Numbered from the stretch's first letter, positions 22,561-36,560 are shown. The stretch: DNA of 64,000 nt from Phascolarctos cinereus (GCF_002099425.1 NW_018344193.1:1528501-1592500); one strand, 5' to 3'. Translations and numbers: made by a program. Notes: generated by a model not told the origin, from the sequence alone.

Positions 22561-23239
22561 AGGGAGGAGGGCTATTATTCCATCTTTTCCTATGTTGTAT
22601 CACTAAGAGAGGGAGACAAAACATAGACATGTGGTGGTCAAGAAAGGAAAAGTCTAAGGAGCCCCAAATATGATATGTTGAATGACAGGACAGTCAGTTA
22701 ACACCTTTCCAGGAACACTGGTAGTATGGTAGTACTGATTTGATTACTGAACCCAGAAAAAGAAGTAGAAATCAGGAGGGGTGGAGAAACACATGTGGGT
22801 GGATGGGATATGAAGCATGCTTTGGTGGTCTGTATAGTGGTGGCCAGCCAGTATAGTGGGTTAGTAGAGTTTGTACTAGCTAGCTCATTCACTCACCAAT
22901 TAAGACAGCTTGGGGTAGGATGGGAGTTCTGAAGATATGTAGATTAAGTTTCCAGTGGCTAGGGACATTTTTCTGGCAGTCTGGTCCCAGGCTGCCATTT
23001 CAGGTATGGGGAAGCAGTGTAATGGCACAGCAAATGGCAAGCTGGCTGGGATGTGTGAGGGAGTCTACACCTTTGCAAAAAGAAACTAATTCACAGGAAT
23101 TAGGATATTCCAGATTTAAAGATGGAAGGGCTCTCTGATATTGTCTGACCTTATCTTTTTTAATTTCTGAAACAAATGGATATATGTTCAAATACAAGTT
23201 GCTGGACTTGTATATCTGATTTTGTAAGAGTTAAGTATG
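22561..23239. other. Intron 3, unassigned
   Basis: G-rich relative to flanks, with no repeat recognised beyond possible L2 debris. The open frames of 64-72 codons carry no coding pattern. Confidence 0.35.
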
Positions 23240-23365
23240 AGTTATTTTTTCCCCATCAGAATGTGAGTTCCTTGAGGGCAAGGGCTGTTTTACTTGTTTT
23301 CACTTGCATACCCAGCAATTAACACAGTGCCTGGCATATAGTAAGCACTTAATAAATGTACTATA
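23240..23365 (+). repeat. L2 LINE 3' tail
   Basis: CAGAATGTGAGTTCCTTGAGGGCAAGGGCTG and CAGCAATTAACACAGTGCCTGGCATATAGTAAGCACTTAATAAATG are the L2 3' terminus, well preserved. Confidence 0.85.
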
Positions 23366-23369
23366 TATC

Positions 23370-23700
23370 TATCTACAAAGCACTGTGCTACTTTCTAAAA
23401 GAGAAAAATGAACAGCGGTTCACATTCTACTAAGGAAACACAACATGTATACAAACAGAGGATGAAAAGAAGATGAGAGAGATTTGGGGGGGGAGGTAAA
23501 GAAAGAGAGACAGACAGACAGACAGAGAGAATTAACAACTGGGGATAGCAAAGTCTTTACACAGTAGGTAGAACCTAAACCTAAGTTGATCCTGAAGAAA
23601 AAAGCATTCTAAGGCACAGAAACAAGGAGGGAAGAAACACTTGCAAATTAACCCTAGAAAATACTCACTTGGAGTATGGAATGTATGGAAATACATGATA
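23370..23700 (-). repeat. L2 LINE 3' fragment, antisense
   Basis: CTACAAAGCACTGTGCTACTTTCTAAAAG, ACACAACATGTATACAAACAGAGG, GGAGGTAAAGAAAGAGAGACAGACAG (with a short GACA run at 23508-23526) and GTAGGTAGAACC form the antisense L2 order. It faces the sense tail at 23240-23365. Confidence 0.55.
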
Positions 23701-24385
23701 AGAAAAGAAAAAAAGGCAACTAGGTGCAAGAACTGAGCACCAATACATAATAGCAGCAACTGGGAAAGAAAATTAATTACAGATTGTGTGACTCTTAACT
23801 CAGGCAATCATGTAGAGTCAGGGGTCAAGACATTAGTTATAGATCAGTGAAAGTCAAACACCTGGGTTTATGGATGAATGTTCTTTCACAAATTGCAAAT
23901 GAAGGAGGTGGTGCAACAGGAATGCGACTAAAGTTCCCAAGTCCTAAATCTTGCCCTCAGGAGCTACAAAGAAAGTCTAATTAATTAAACTTGTAGATAT
24001 GACTGCAATACTTGTATTTTTAAAAAGCTATTATCTCCCCTACCTCCCTCATCTCTTGTTCTCTCTTTTCCAGACTGAAAAGCCCCTACCATTTTTCTAA
24101 AACACTTTTTGAGATCCTTTACCAACTTCTTGATGGGTTCCAATTTGTCTATGATCTCTTAAAATATGGCACCCAGGATGAAATAATCAACAAGCACTTA
24201 TTAAGCATCTACTATGAGTTAGGCAATGGGAACGCAAAAAAAAGAAGAAAAAGAAACAAATCAAACACAGTGACTCAATTAATTAAGACTTGTACCACAC
24301 AGATGCAAAATTAGATATATAAGGTTCAAATACTTGGTTTCCAAAGAAAAAAATTAAATAAATATTTGGATAAATATTATTCTTA
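23701..24385. other. Intron 3, mostly unassigned
   Basis: Only a short antisense L2/SINE tail at about 24180-24240 (AATCAACAAGCACTTATTAAGCATCTACTATGAGTTAGGCA) is recognised. The rest shows nothing. Confidence 0.45.
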
Positions 24386-24400
24386 AGAATTAATTCCCTC

Positions 24401-24555
24401 GGGGCAGCTAGGTGGTGCAGTAGATAGAACACCGGCCCTGGAGTCAGGAAGGCCTGAGTTCAAATCAAGCCTCAGTAACACTTACTAGCTGTGTGACTCT
24501 GGGCACATCACTTACCCCAATTGCCTCACCAAAAAAAAAAAAATAAATAAAAAAG
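24401..24555 (+). mobile_element. tRNA-headed SINE with 15-bp target duplication
   Basis: GGGGCAGCTAGGTGGTGCAGTAGATAGAACACCGGCCCTGGAGTCAGG through CTAGCTGTGTGACTCTGGGCACATCACTTACCCC to an (A)n tail. AGAATTAATTCCCTC is repeated exactly at 24386-24400 and 24556-24570. It is one of the best preserved SINEs here and so is probably relatively young. Confidence 0.95.
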
Positions 24556-24570
24556 AGAATTAATTCCCTC

Positions 24571-25164
24571 ATATACAGAAGGAAAATATACATGAGAATT
24601 CACTAGAGACCCTCTAGGGGCATTATCCAGATGAAAAAGGCAATAATCCTAGCAGGATAGTAGATGAAATGCTAAAACAGGCACCAGATAATTTGGGTAC
24701 TATTTCTAGCTCTTTAAGTTCCTAAATACATAAATGGAGAAGTCAATATTGATTGTTTTGAACACTTGCTTTAGCCAATCTTTAAATGAAAACACATTCA
24801 ATTGAAGTCAGGCATTTCCTTGCCACAAGATGATATTTGTGGAAATGTTATTTACATATTTCATCATGGCGGTGCCTTAAAATGACCAGATTGATAATGA
24901 CTTCTTTACATGCAACTGTAGTTTCCATATGAGTTCCAATGAGTTCAGTGTCTGCATAGTCTGCCTTCCCACACCAACTTCTTCTCTCATTCCAGGGGAC
25001 GTTGACAAGTATTTTAACTTTCTAGTTCCTTAGTCTACTCATCTCCCATTACCCATTCCTCCACTCCACCTCAGCTATGCAAAGGGATGGCCATAACCTC
25101 GATGCTGCCATACCTACAAATGTTCAATTTCAAGAACTTTTCATTTTATTTGTTTGAGAAAGCA
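24571..25164. other. Repeat-free intron 3 segment
   Basis: No repeat is recognised across nearly 600 bases. 24700-24960 has balanced composition and motif-like words (TGTTATTTACATATTT, a Fox-type core, and CATCATGGCGG, a YY1-type word). This makes it a candidate conserved noncoding element, which only comparison with other mammals could settle. Confidence 0.35.
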
Positions 25165-25395
25165 AGGGAAATAAAGCATTTATTAAGCACCTTACTGTGA
25201 TTCAGGAACTGCACTAAGCATTTTACAAATATCATCTCATTTGATCTCATAATAATCTCACAATAAGGTAGTTGTTATTATGATCCCAATTTTATAGATG
25301 AGGAAAGTGGGGCAAAGGTTAAGTGACTCATCCAGGGTTACACAACTAGTAAGTGCCTGAGGCTGAATTTGAACTCAGGTCTTTCTGACTTTATC
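25165..25395 (-). repeat. tRNA-headed/CORE SINE, antisense
   Basis: AAGCATTTATTAAGCACCTTACTGTGATTCAGG, CATTTTACAAATATCATCTCATTTGATC, TTTTATAGATGAGGAAAGTGGGGC, GTTAAGTGACTCATCCAGGGTTACACAACTAG and GAATTTGAACTCAGGTCTTTCTGAC, in the antisense SINE order. Confidence 0.8.
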
Positions 25396-25439
25396 TCATT
25401 ATAGTCTTTTATCTTATCTTTTACTCTCTCCCTAATCTC

Positions 25440-26840
25440 ACTCCTCAAACTCTTCATATTCACCATGCCTTCCAATCCCTCTATCCCTCAGTACTATCTC
25501 ATGCTAGCAACTTCATTCTGGGTATACTTAATCCCCTTTCCAATCTTGAGCCCTTGATGAATTATTTCAACTCTATACCATCCTCTACTCTTGAACCCCT
25601 TGTTTCACTGCTGACCATGACTTGCCAAATTCTAATCCTAGATTACTCCCTATAATCTACCACTTTCACTCTTCCTCACATGTTCCTCAACTGACTTGGA
25701 AGAAATCACAAAACTTCTAAATCCACTTCAGATTTATGCTACCTAATCTCAACTGGGCCCTCACGATAAGGCAATCCTACTACTCCTGCCTAATTGACTT
25801 TTTATTTACCACTTGCTAAAGCTGTTCTTCCAAACTTTTATTTTCTCCTTCATTCACCAGTATCACTGTACCCCCAACACTCTGTATTGAGGACTTTATA
25901 CATTCTTTTGCTCCCTCCCAAAAGTAAAGCCAATTGCTAACAGCTCCTCCTTCTTACCTCTTCATGTCATATCTTCGTGAGATCATCCCTCACTATTTCT
26001 TCCTTCACTCCAGTCTCTGATGAGATAAACCCATCTGCCAGAAGAGACCAACATCTGTATACGTTTCCATGGTCCCATCTCTTCCTATATTTGCCAGCAG
26101 ACTGCCTCTACCACTTTCCACCATCCCCTGTCTCTCTTTTTACTTCTATCTACTTGCTCATTCCCTGTCACTAAAAGCACGGCCAAGTCTCCCCTATCCT
26201 GAAAAAATGCTTGTAAATTGTACCAGGCTAGACAAATATTATCCTTTTTCTTCGCTTTTTCAAAGTTAAACTCCTTGAAAAAAAAACTGTCTACAAATGG
26301 TGTTCTGACTTTTTCTTTTGGTCTCTGTAATCTGACTTCTGACCTTACCATTCAACTGAAACTATCCTCCCGAAAGCTACCAAACTCATTGTCAAAGTAA
26401 ATGGCCTCATCTTTCCTGACCTCTCTGCAGCATTTGACACTGTTGATCATTTCCTTCTTTTGAATGCTCTCTCCTCCCTGGGTTTTTTGTGATTCTGCTC
26501 CCTCCTGGTTCTCCTCCTACCCACCTAACTGCTCCTTGTCAGTCTATTTTCTTGGATCTTTATCCATTACATAATTACCAAGGTTCTCTCTTGGCCCTTC
26601 TTCTCTTTTCTCTCTATACTCTGTCACTTGATGATGTCATCAACTTCCATGGATTAAATTATTTTTGTACAAATGATTTTCATATTTATACAGCCCTAGC
26701 CTGTCTCCCAATTCGCAGTCCCCCATTACCAACTATCTGTCAGATATTTCAAAGCGAATCGCCAGAGACATCACAAACTCATTATGTCCAAAACAAAACC
26801 TAACATCTTTCTCCTTCAATCACTCTACCTCCTAATTTCC
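25440..26840 (+). repeat. L2/CR1-clade LINE, RT region, left part
   Basis: Sense-strand L2. Domain-level landmarks are CTTGAAAAAAAAACTGTCTAC (upstream RT), TCTGACTTCTGACC, and CTTTCCTGACCTCTCTGCAGCATTTGACACTGTTGATC, which encodes the [11 protein letters not shown]-type RT motif. TTGGCCCTTCTTCTCTTTTCTCTCTATACTCTGTCACTTG follows, then the decayed catalytic box (ACAAATGATTTTCATATTTATACAGC) and CATTATGTCCAAAACAAAACC. Numerous frameshifts are present. A SINE interrupts it at 26841 and it resumes at 29353. The open frames at 25977-26803 are fragments of this LINE. Confidence 0.85.
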
Positions 26841-27213
26841 GGGGGCACCTAGGTGGTGCATTGGATAGAGCACTCAACCTAGAGTCAAGAAAACCTAAAT
26901 CCAGGAGGCAACACTGCAAGGGGCCCCAGGCAGATAAACACCCTGCAGCACCCATCTAAAAGGAGCTGAAGAAAGGTAAAGGAAAGGAAAAGCAGGAACC
27001 TAGAATTGCCTGAAAGTTCCTGCCTTGCTGATTCCAGCCCAACAAAAGGTAAGCTGCCAAAACCCTACAACCTCCAATTGCCAACATAAGAGGCCCCAGC
27101 ACACAAAGCCAGTGACCAAGACCTAGGCTCCCAACACAAGAAGCTTGGGTCAGTGCCCTCTGTTCCCTACCAGGAGAGCTCAATCTCTTTAAAGGCCAGG
27201 GAATAAAGAAACC

Positions 27214-27666
27214 ATGAGCAAAAAGAAACGTACCATGGATTCATATTATGAGAAGAGTGAAGATCAAGACAGAAATTCTGAAAAGGATAACATTGTCAAC
27301 AAACCCACAACTGCAATGTCAAAAGGGAATATGAACTGGTCTGAAGCCCAAAAAGCCTTTTTAGAAGAGCTCAAGAAGGATTTTAAAAGTCTAATGAGAG
27401 AGGTAGAAGAGTCCTTCAAAAATACAATTGGCCAATTGGAAAAAAAAAACACCGAAGAAAACAAGTGCCTAAAAAACACAATTGGCAAAGTGGGAAAAAA
27501 GTACACTGAAGAAAACAAATCCCTTAAAAATACAATTGGCCAATTGAAGAAGGAGGTACAAAAACTAACAGAAGAAAACAATGTGTTAAAAACTAGAATT
27601 GGACAAATGGAAACTAATGACTCTATGAGAGAGCAAGAATCAGTCAAACAGAAACAAAAAAATTAA
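27214..27666 (+). pseudogene. L1 ORF1p N-terminal and coiled-coil part
   Basis: 150 codons from MSKKKRTMDSYYEKSEDQDR to a stop after KQKQKN. Residues about 50-145 form a coiled coil with three to four near-repeats of (F/L)KNTIGQLEKKxTEEN, then LKTRIGQMETND. L1 ORF1p is an RNA-binding trimer that packages L1 RNA; its RRM and C-terminal domains should follow. The sequence downstream (27700-28240) still encodes their remains (ENRSRTDNLKITGLPEN-like and the basic C-terminal region) but in broken frames. The product here would be only the stalk. No sign of host use. Confidence 0.85.
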
Positions 27667-28639
27667 AACATGGATTAAAACATAAAATACCTCATAGGTA
27701 AAACAAATGACCTGGAAAATCGATCCAGGACAGACAATTTAAAAATCACTGGACTACCTGAAAATCACAATGAATGAAAGAGCCTGGACAGTATCTTTCA
27801 TGAAATCATAAAGGAAAACTGCCTGAAGTCCTAGAACCAGAAGGAAAATAACCATAGAAAGAATACCAGTCACCACCTGAAAGAGATCCCAAATTGACAA
27901 CACCAAAATATAATAGCAAAATTCCAAAATTACCAGATGAAAGAGAAGTGCTGCAAGGAGCCAGAAAGAAACAATTTAAATATCATGGAACCACAGTCAG
28001 ATTACACAGGACCTTGCAGCTTCTACATTAAAAGACCACAGGGCATGGAACATGATATTCCTAAGGCAAAGGAGCTTGATTGCAGCCAAGGATCAACTAC
28101 CCAGCAAAAATGAGCATGATTTTTCAAGGGAGGAGATGGATATTCAGTGAAATAGGGGACTTCCAAACCTTCCTCATAAAAAGACCAGAGCTCAACAAAA
28201 AATTTGATCTTCAATCCAAGATTCAAGAAGACATGAAAAGGTAAATGGGACAGAAAGATACAAAATGTTGATAATAAGGGCAGACTGTTTACATCCCTAC
28301 AAGGGAAGATGACACTTGCAACTCTTGAGAACTGTATTATTACTACACCATGTTAAAGGAGTATACATAAAGGGGGTGGATATTAGTTGACTTTGATGTA
28401 ATGATAAAAAAAATCTAATCAAGTGGGTTAAATGGATCCAAGTAAGTGGATTAGTCTGATCTTAGAAAATGTACTGAGAAAGGAGGAGGCAGACAGGGGT
28501 AAATCACATTACAGGAAAAGACAGAAAATCCTATTACAGCAGAGGGAAAGAAGGGAGATGTGTGAGCATTGTTTGAACCTTGCTCTCATCAGATTTGGCT
28601 CAAGAAGGGAATAATATAATCAGTTAGGTATGAAATCTA

Positions 28640-28862
28640 ACTTGTCCTATAGGCAGTAGGAGGGAAAAGGGGAAAGAAAAGGGAGGGGAGATAGAAGGGA
28701 GGGAAGAAGCAGTAAGGGCAAAGGGGAAGAAAAGGGAAAGGGATAATAGAAGAGAGGAAGACTGAAAGAGGCAGTGGTCAAAAGCAAAACACCAGTGAGG
28801 GCTGGGAAGGAAAAAGGAGAAATAAAAGCATAAACGGGGGAAAAGGATGGAGAAAAAGACAC
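28640..28862 (+). repeat. Purine-rich L1 inter-ORF spacer
   Basis: Nearly all purine on the plus strand between 28660 and 28765 (AGGGAAAAGGGGAAAGAAAAG followed by GGGAGGGGAGATAGAAGGG). It has at least four G-runs of three or more within 40 bases. The matching tract in the minus-strand L1 is at 36395-36560. This leads into the ORF2 start codon. Confidence 0.85.
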
Positions 28863-29352
28863 AGATAACTGTGAAAGTTGAATCGCTATTTTCTTTTTCC
28901 CCTCTTCTGTTGAGTTTTGTTTCCTCTTTCTGATGGTTCTTCCTATTGGTTTTAACTTTTACTTATAACTTCACTAATGTGAAAATATGTTTAATAGGAA
29001 TGTAAATGTATAGCCTATATCAGATTTCATGACATCTTGGAGAGGGTGGTGGGGAGCAAGGGGAAGAAAAATTTTAAACTCAAAAGCATATGGAAGTGAT
29101 TGTTGATAAATCAAAATAAATTAATAATAATAAAAAAAAAGAAAACCTAAATCCAGTGTCTGACATATACTAGCTGTGTGACCCTGGTCAAATGACTTAA
29201 CCTCTATTTGCCTATTAACCTCTATTTGATCAACTGTAAATGGGGATAATAACACCTTGCAAGGTTGTTCTCAGGATCAAATGAGATACTATTTGTAAAA
29301 ATCCTGAACACAGTGAATGGAAAATAGTAAGTGCTATATAAATGCTTGTTCC

Positions 29353-29815
29353 CTCCTGAACTTCCCTAGTACTGTAAAAAGTACCACCATTCTCCTAGTC
29401 ACCCAAGCTCACAACCTTGATGTCACCCTGGATTCCTCATATGTCCCCACCACACAGTCAATTATTTGTCAGATTGTTAAGTTTCTTTCTCTTTAATTCT
29501 CTTGCATAAATCATATTTTCTCCACTTGCCCAGCCATCACCCTACTTCAGGCTCTCAATACCTCTTACTTTGACTACTGGAAGAGCCTTAGAATGGATCT
29601 CTCTGTCCTGATTCTAGCCCTACTGAAATCCAACCCCTTCCAAAGTGACTTCCCTAAAGCATTAGTCTGATTATGTCATTTCCTTGCTCAATAATCTCAA
29701 ATGGCTTGTAATTATGCCTACGATCAAATATAAAGTCCTATGTTTGGCATCAAAGTCTTTCACAACCTGGCCCCTTCTTATCTAATTAGTCTTCTTCAAT
29801 TGCCAAGGAGTATTC
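29353..29815 (+). repeat. L2/CR1-clade LINE, right part
   Basis: Resumes after the SINE with CTCCTAGTCACCCAAGCTCACAACCTTGATGTCACCCTGGATTCC, CATCACCCTACTTCAGGCTCTCAATACCTC and AAAGTCCTATGTTTGGCATCAAAGTCTTTCACAACCTGGCCCC, the order of the L2 3' half. It ends near 29815 without the final tail. Confidence 0.8.
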
Positions 29816-30242
29816 CATACCACATAAAATTAAGTATTCATTATCATCACCGTTTCCAGAATGCTTCAATATCTGCATATCTACTACTTTGCAGTTTGCC
29901 TAACAGTTTTACTTGAAAAGAATAACCACACATATCTAATTTCTGTGTGGCAGCCATCTGCCTTTCCTGTTTATTCCCAGGAATCCAAACCTTTATATGG
30001 TCTATTCTGTTAAAGGTACTAAAGCTACCAGGAACTCAGATGAAGAAAATAAAGACACATAAGTAATCTGTAAAGGAAATAATTTCTCACAACTTCCTGA
30101 TTCTGTCTTATCCATTAACCAGCTTATAATTCAAGGCTACATGTATTACAAAGGTGAGAGCTGACTTTACTGAAACGAAATAAACTCATCCATGTCACAG
30201 TAAATCAGGTATGTGTTCTGCAAAGTGATTAAGGTGGCTTAC
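29816..30242. other. Intron 3 next to exon 3, no recognised repeat
   Basis: About 430 bases between the L2 and the exon 3 donor, with no repeat resemblance. Short and probably carries normal splicing-proximal intron sequence only. Confidence 0.5.
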
Positions 30243-30458
30243 CTTGGGAAGCTTGACAGGTGGCTCTCTAGGTTCTTCTTCTTCGTCACTGTCTGAGTCA
30301 CCGCTCTGCACAGAGCTCTTGGATGCAGCAGCCAGAGATGTTTCCTTCTTCTGCCACTCCAGAACACAATGGCGTACGTTGCAATAAACGTTGAAAGCAG
30401 ATGGATTGCTATGCAGCTTGATATCTGGTATGACAATTGCATTCTCTAAGTTTTCAGA
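30243..30458 (-). CDS. MYCBP2: MYCBP2 exon 3
   Basis: This 216-nt exon (72 codons, phase 0 at both ends) follows TTTGTATTTCAG and precedes GTAAGCCA. It starts SENLENAIVIPDIKLHSNPS, continues through AFNVYCNVRHCVLEWQKKE, and ends in a phospho-acceptor-like acidic segment (SGDSDSDEEEE) followed by PREPPVKLPK. The Ser-Asp/Glu run is a good casein kinase 2 type context; that is inference from motif only. The N- and C-terminal thirds match human closely, while the Ser/Ala-rich middle and the PREPPVK part have a few differences. The exon is flanked on both sides by a closely related L1 in opposite orientations (26905-29140 and 32232-38839). Skipping it would keep the frame. Confidence 0.96.
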
Positions 30459-30549
30459 CTGAAATACAAAGAAAGTATTTTTCAGTTTTTACAAATGACT
30501 CATTTTTGTTTGCCATAAAAAAAATTTAGACTACTAGCTCTCCAAACAG

Positions 30550-30738
30550 CTCAGTACCCACAACACTAAATTTGGTAGAGGCAACATGAAGGAGGGCCAT
30601 GGTGTCAGACTGCCCTCTGCACACTGATTTAGAAAACAACAAACTAACATCATCTATGTTGTAAGGTGTTTTTTATTTATTTTGTTAAACATTCCCCAAC
30701 AACATTTTAGCCACAGAGGCAAGTTGGACACCTCTGCT
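30550..30738. mobile_element. Possible hAT-like remnant
   Basis: GGTGTTTTTTATTTATTTTGTTAAACATTCCCCAACAACATTTTAGCC and GCAAGTTGGACACCTCTGCTG resemble the right end of a hAT family whose termini read GTTTGACACCTCTG. The left end is too decayed to define. Confidence 0.35.
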
Positions 30739-30740
30739 GT

Positions 30741-30960
30741 AAGGGATAAAAAGCCAGACTTAGAATCAGGAAGCTCTGGCTTCAAGGCCTGCCTCTAACA
30801 GACTAGAGAGGTGACTCTACATAGTTATTTGCCTCTCAGTGCCCCAAATAATTCTCTAAAATTTGAAAGCTTCAGATGCCAATGCATACTGGCAGAGAGA
30901 GTTATCTCACATAAGTGAAGTCACAGATTCAATAAATAGAAAGGTAGATGAATGAATATT
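30741..30960 (+). repeat. Marsupial tRNA/CORE SINE
   Basis: AAGCCAGACTTAGAATCAGGAAGCTCTGGCTTCAAGGCCTGCCTC, TTTGCCTCTCAGTGCCCCAAATAATTCTC and CATACTGGCAGAGAGAGTTATCTC follow the order of the copy at 57415-57650, with substantial decay. Confidence 0.65.
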
Positions 30961-31634
30961 ATACGGTATATTTTAGAAAATGGTTCTTTTCTCTCAGAGA
31001 TGATGTTGCATATCTTGCTAAATAAAATATAATCAAATGAACAATTTAAGATATGTCTATAATGTGAAATTAAACAAATTTAATGTCCATTTTTAGCATG
31101 TTTTACCCCACAGACATACCAACTAGTATCATCTGGTTTCTTAATTTCAGAATACCCTTAAGCACACTGTGTGTTTCCTACAAGGAAGACAGCAACAAAA
31201 AAATCAGCAATTAAATAACAGACTGAAAAAGAGAGATGAACTGAAAATAACAGAGGCCCGGAGACAAGAGGGTTGTGAGATGTGTGTATATATGTGTGTA
31301 TGCTCGCATGTATAACCAAAAGATAGACAACACATCAGTGTCTCTCTCCTAACTCAGGTAGTCTGATCCTTATATGACAGATACACATAATGTCTATTGC
31401 TAGGCCTGTATTTAAAGTCTTTCTACCTTGGAAAGACCTATCAGAGTTTAACGTGGTAGACATATAATATGCGGGAATAGAAGAAAGAATAAAACACGGA
31501 CGTACAGGAAAGAAAAGAGAAAGGCAGAGTCTTGGAAACAAATAATGTAGAACCAAAGAAAGACAGAAAGGATGATCAATACTGAATGAAACAGAGAGAA
31601 TACTTTGTGTTCAATACTGTAAAAAATACAGGAT
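30961..31634. other. Intron 2, unassigned
   Basis: No repeat recognised except a short TG-rich run at about 31276-31303. Open frame of 73 codons is not gene-like. Confidence 0.4.
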
Positions 31635-31810
31635 TATACATTTTTAGAGCCAGAAGGGGCCTTCCAGATGATGAATGGAGCCACTTTGTTTTATAGATGA
31701 GGAAGCTGATGGCCAGAGGAGTTAAACAATTTGACCAATATCACAGTATGTAGGAGGACAAAAAAGATTTTTAAAAATCAGGTCTCTTAGCTTTCAATTC
31801 ATTACAAAGG
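31635..31810 (-). repeat. MIR-type SINE, antisense
   Basis: TTTTTAGAGCCAGAAGGGGCCTTCCAGATGATG, GTTTTATAGATGAGGAAGCTGATGGCCAGAGGAG and TTGACCAATATCACAG are the antisense core. Confidence 0.65.
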
Positions 31811-32219
31811 GAAGAAAAGACCCCAGTCCTGAGGTCTCTTGTTTATTTTCCCTTCAAATCAACATACATATTCTAAACAAGGGAGCAGCAACCTTTCAAA
31901 AGTAGTGTACCAGAAATCTGAAAGTAGAAAAGGCTAGTGAAGACAGTAGGTAACAACTTTCAAAAAGAGAAAGAAGGACAAGATAGCAATAAGAATTTGT
32001 CAAAAGCCTTCAAAAGTGGCAGATATCCTATTTTCACACTGCCCTGGAATCTCTAAAATTTTTTTTTCATTATAGCCACCAAAGAGACATTTGAAATGAC
32101 AAAAATGTTCATATTATCAGAGCTCAAGCAGGTACAACTGCTGTCTTTAATCTTGTTTAACACTAGAAGGCCCAGAATGTAAGAATACCTCAAACGACTA
32201 AGGTACATTAATTGATGCA
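31811..32219. other. Intron 2, unassigned
   Basis: About 400 bases with no recognised repeat, ending at the L1 target duplication (GAGAATTTTTTT at 32220-32231). Confidence 0.45.
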
Positions 32220-32231
32220 GAGAATTTTTTT

Positions 32232-32578
32232 TAAATTTTATTAATTTATTTTGATTTATCAACAATCACTTCCACATGCTTTTGAGTTGAAAATTTTTCT
32301 CCCCTTCCTTCCCCCCATCCTCCCCAAGACGCACAATCTGATATAGGCTTTACATTCACATACCCATTAAACACATTTTCACATTAGTGAAGTTGTAAGT
32401 AAAAATTAAAACCAATAGGAGGAACCATCACAAAGATGAAACAAAACTCAACAGAAGGTAAAATAAGTGATTCAACTTCCATAGTTCTTTCTTTGGATGT
32501 GGACAGCATTTTCCATCCCAAGGCCACTGGAGATGTCTTGGATCCTCATAATGCTGAGAAGGATTCAGTTTAACAATA
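32232..32578 (-). other. L1 3' UTR
   Basis: From the ORF2 stop to the A-rich end (AATAAATTAATAAAATTTAAA on the minus strand). The same 3' UTR closes the deleted L1 at 28876-29140 (TCTGTTGAGTTTTGTTTC..., GTGGAAGTGATTGTTGATAAATC), at roughly 85-90% identity by eye. Confidence 0.88.
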
Positions 32579-36372
<3,794 letters not shown>

Positions 36373-36394
36373 CCTTTCCCCCCATTTATGCTTT

Positions 36395-36560
36395 TCTTTC
36401 TCCTTTTTCCTTTCCCCCTTCACTAGTGTTTTGCTTTTGACCACCACCTCCTTCAGTCCCTTCCCCCTTTTATTATCCCTTTCCCTTTTCTTCCCCTTTA
36501 GTCTTACTGCTTCTTCCCTCCCTTCTTTCCCCCCTCCCTTTTCTTTCCCCTTTTCCCTCC
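36395..36560 (-). repeat. L1 inter-ORF polypurine tract (minus strand)
   Basis: The plus strand is almost pure pyrimidine (CCTTTTATTATCCCTTTCCC and CTTCCCTCCCTTCTTTCCCC), thus G/A-rich on the L1 sense strand, immediately before the ORF2 start. It is equivalent to 28660-28862 in the plus-strand L1. Confidence 0.85.

Larger units (their letters stand above)
26905..29140 (+). mobile_element. L1 LINE, 5'-truncated and lacking ORF2 (HAL1-like deletion)
   Basis: A 2.2-kb L1 with a poly(A)-like tail and exact 16-bp duplications GAAAACCTAAATCCAG at 26889-26904 and 29141-29156. In order: the end of the 5' UTR (matching the L1 at 32232-38839 from about its base 505 on), the ORF1 region 27214-28240, the purine-rich inter-ORF spacer, an ORF2 ATG at 28847, and then, after about nine codons, an abrupt switch at about 28873-28876 to the 3' UTR (AGTTGAATC...). 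About 3.85 kb of ORF2 is missing relative to the full-length copy. Because the duplications are clean, the element may have inserted already deleted. It could not move on its own. Confidence 0.9.
26841..29352 (+). mobile_element. tRNA-headed SINE split by an L1 (parts 26841-26904 and 29157-29352)
   Basis: GGGGGCACCTAGGTGGTGCATTGGATAGAGC begins the SINE. It breaks at CCTAAATCCAG and resumes with TGTCTGACATATACTAGCTGTGTGACCCTGGTC, then AAATGGGGATAATAACACC and AGTAAGTGCTATATAAATGC. Its own target duplication in the L2 is imperfect: CCTCCTAATTTCC at 26828-26840 against CTCCTGAACTTCC near 29353-29365. Without the L1 it would be about 260 bp. Confidence 0.85.

Noticed and set aside
28860-28890. ORF2 deletion as a spliced L1 transcript
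   Set aside because: No clear GT donor and AG acceptor pair reproduces the junction; short GAA homology fits a deletion or template switch better.
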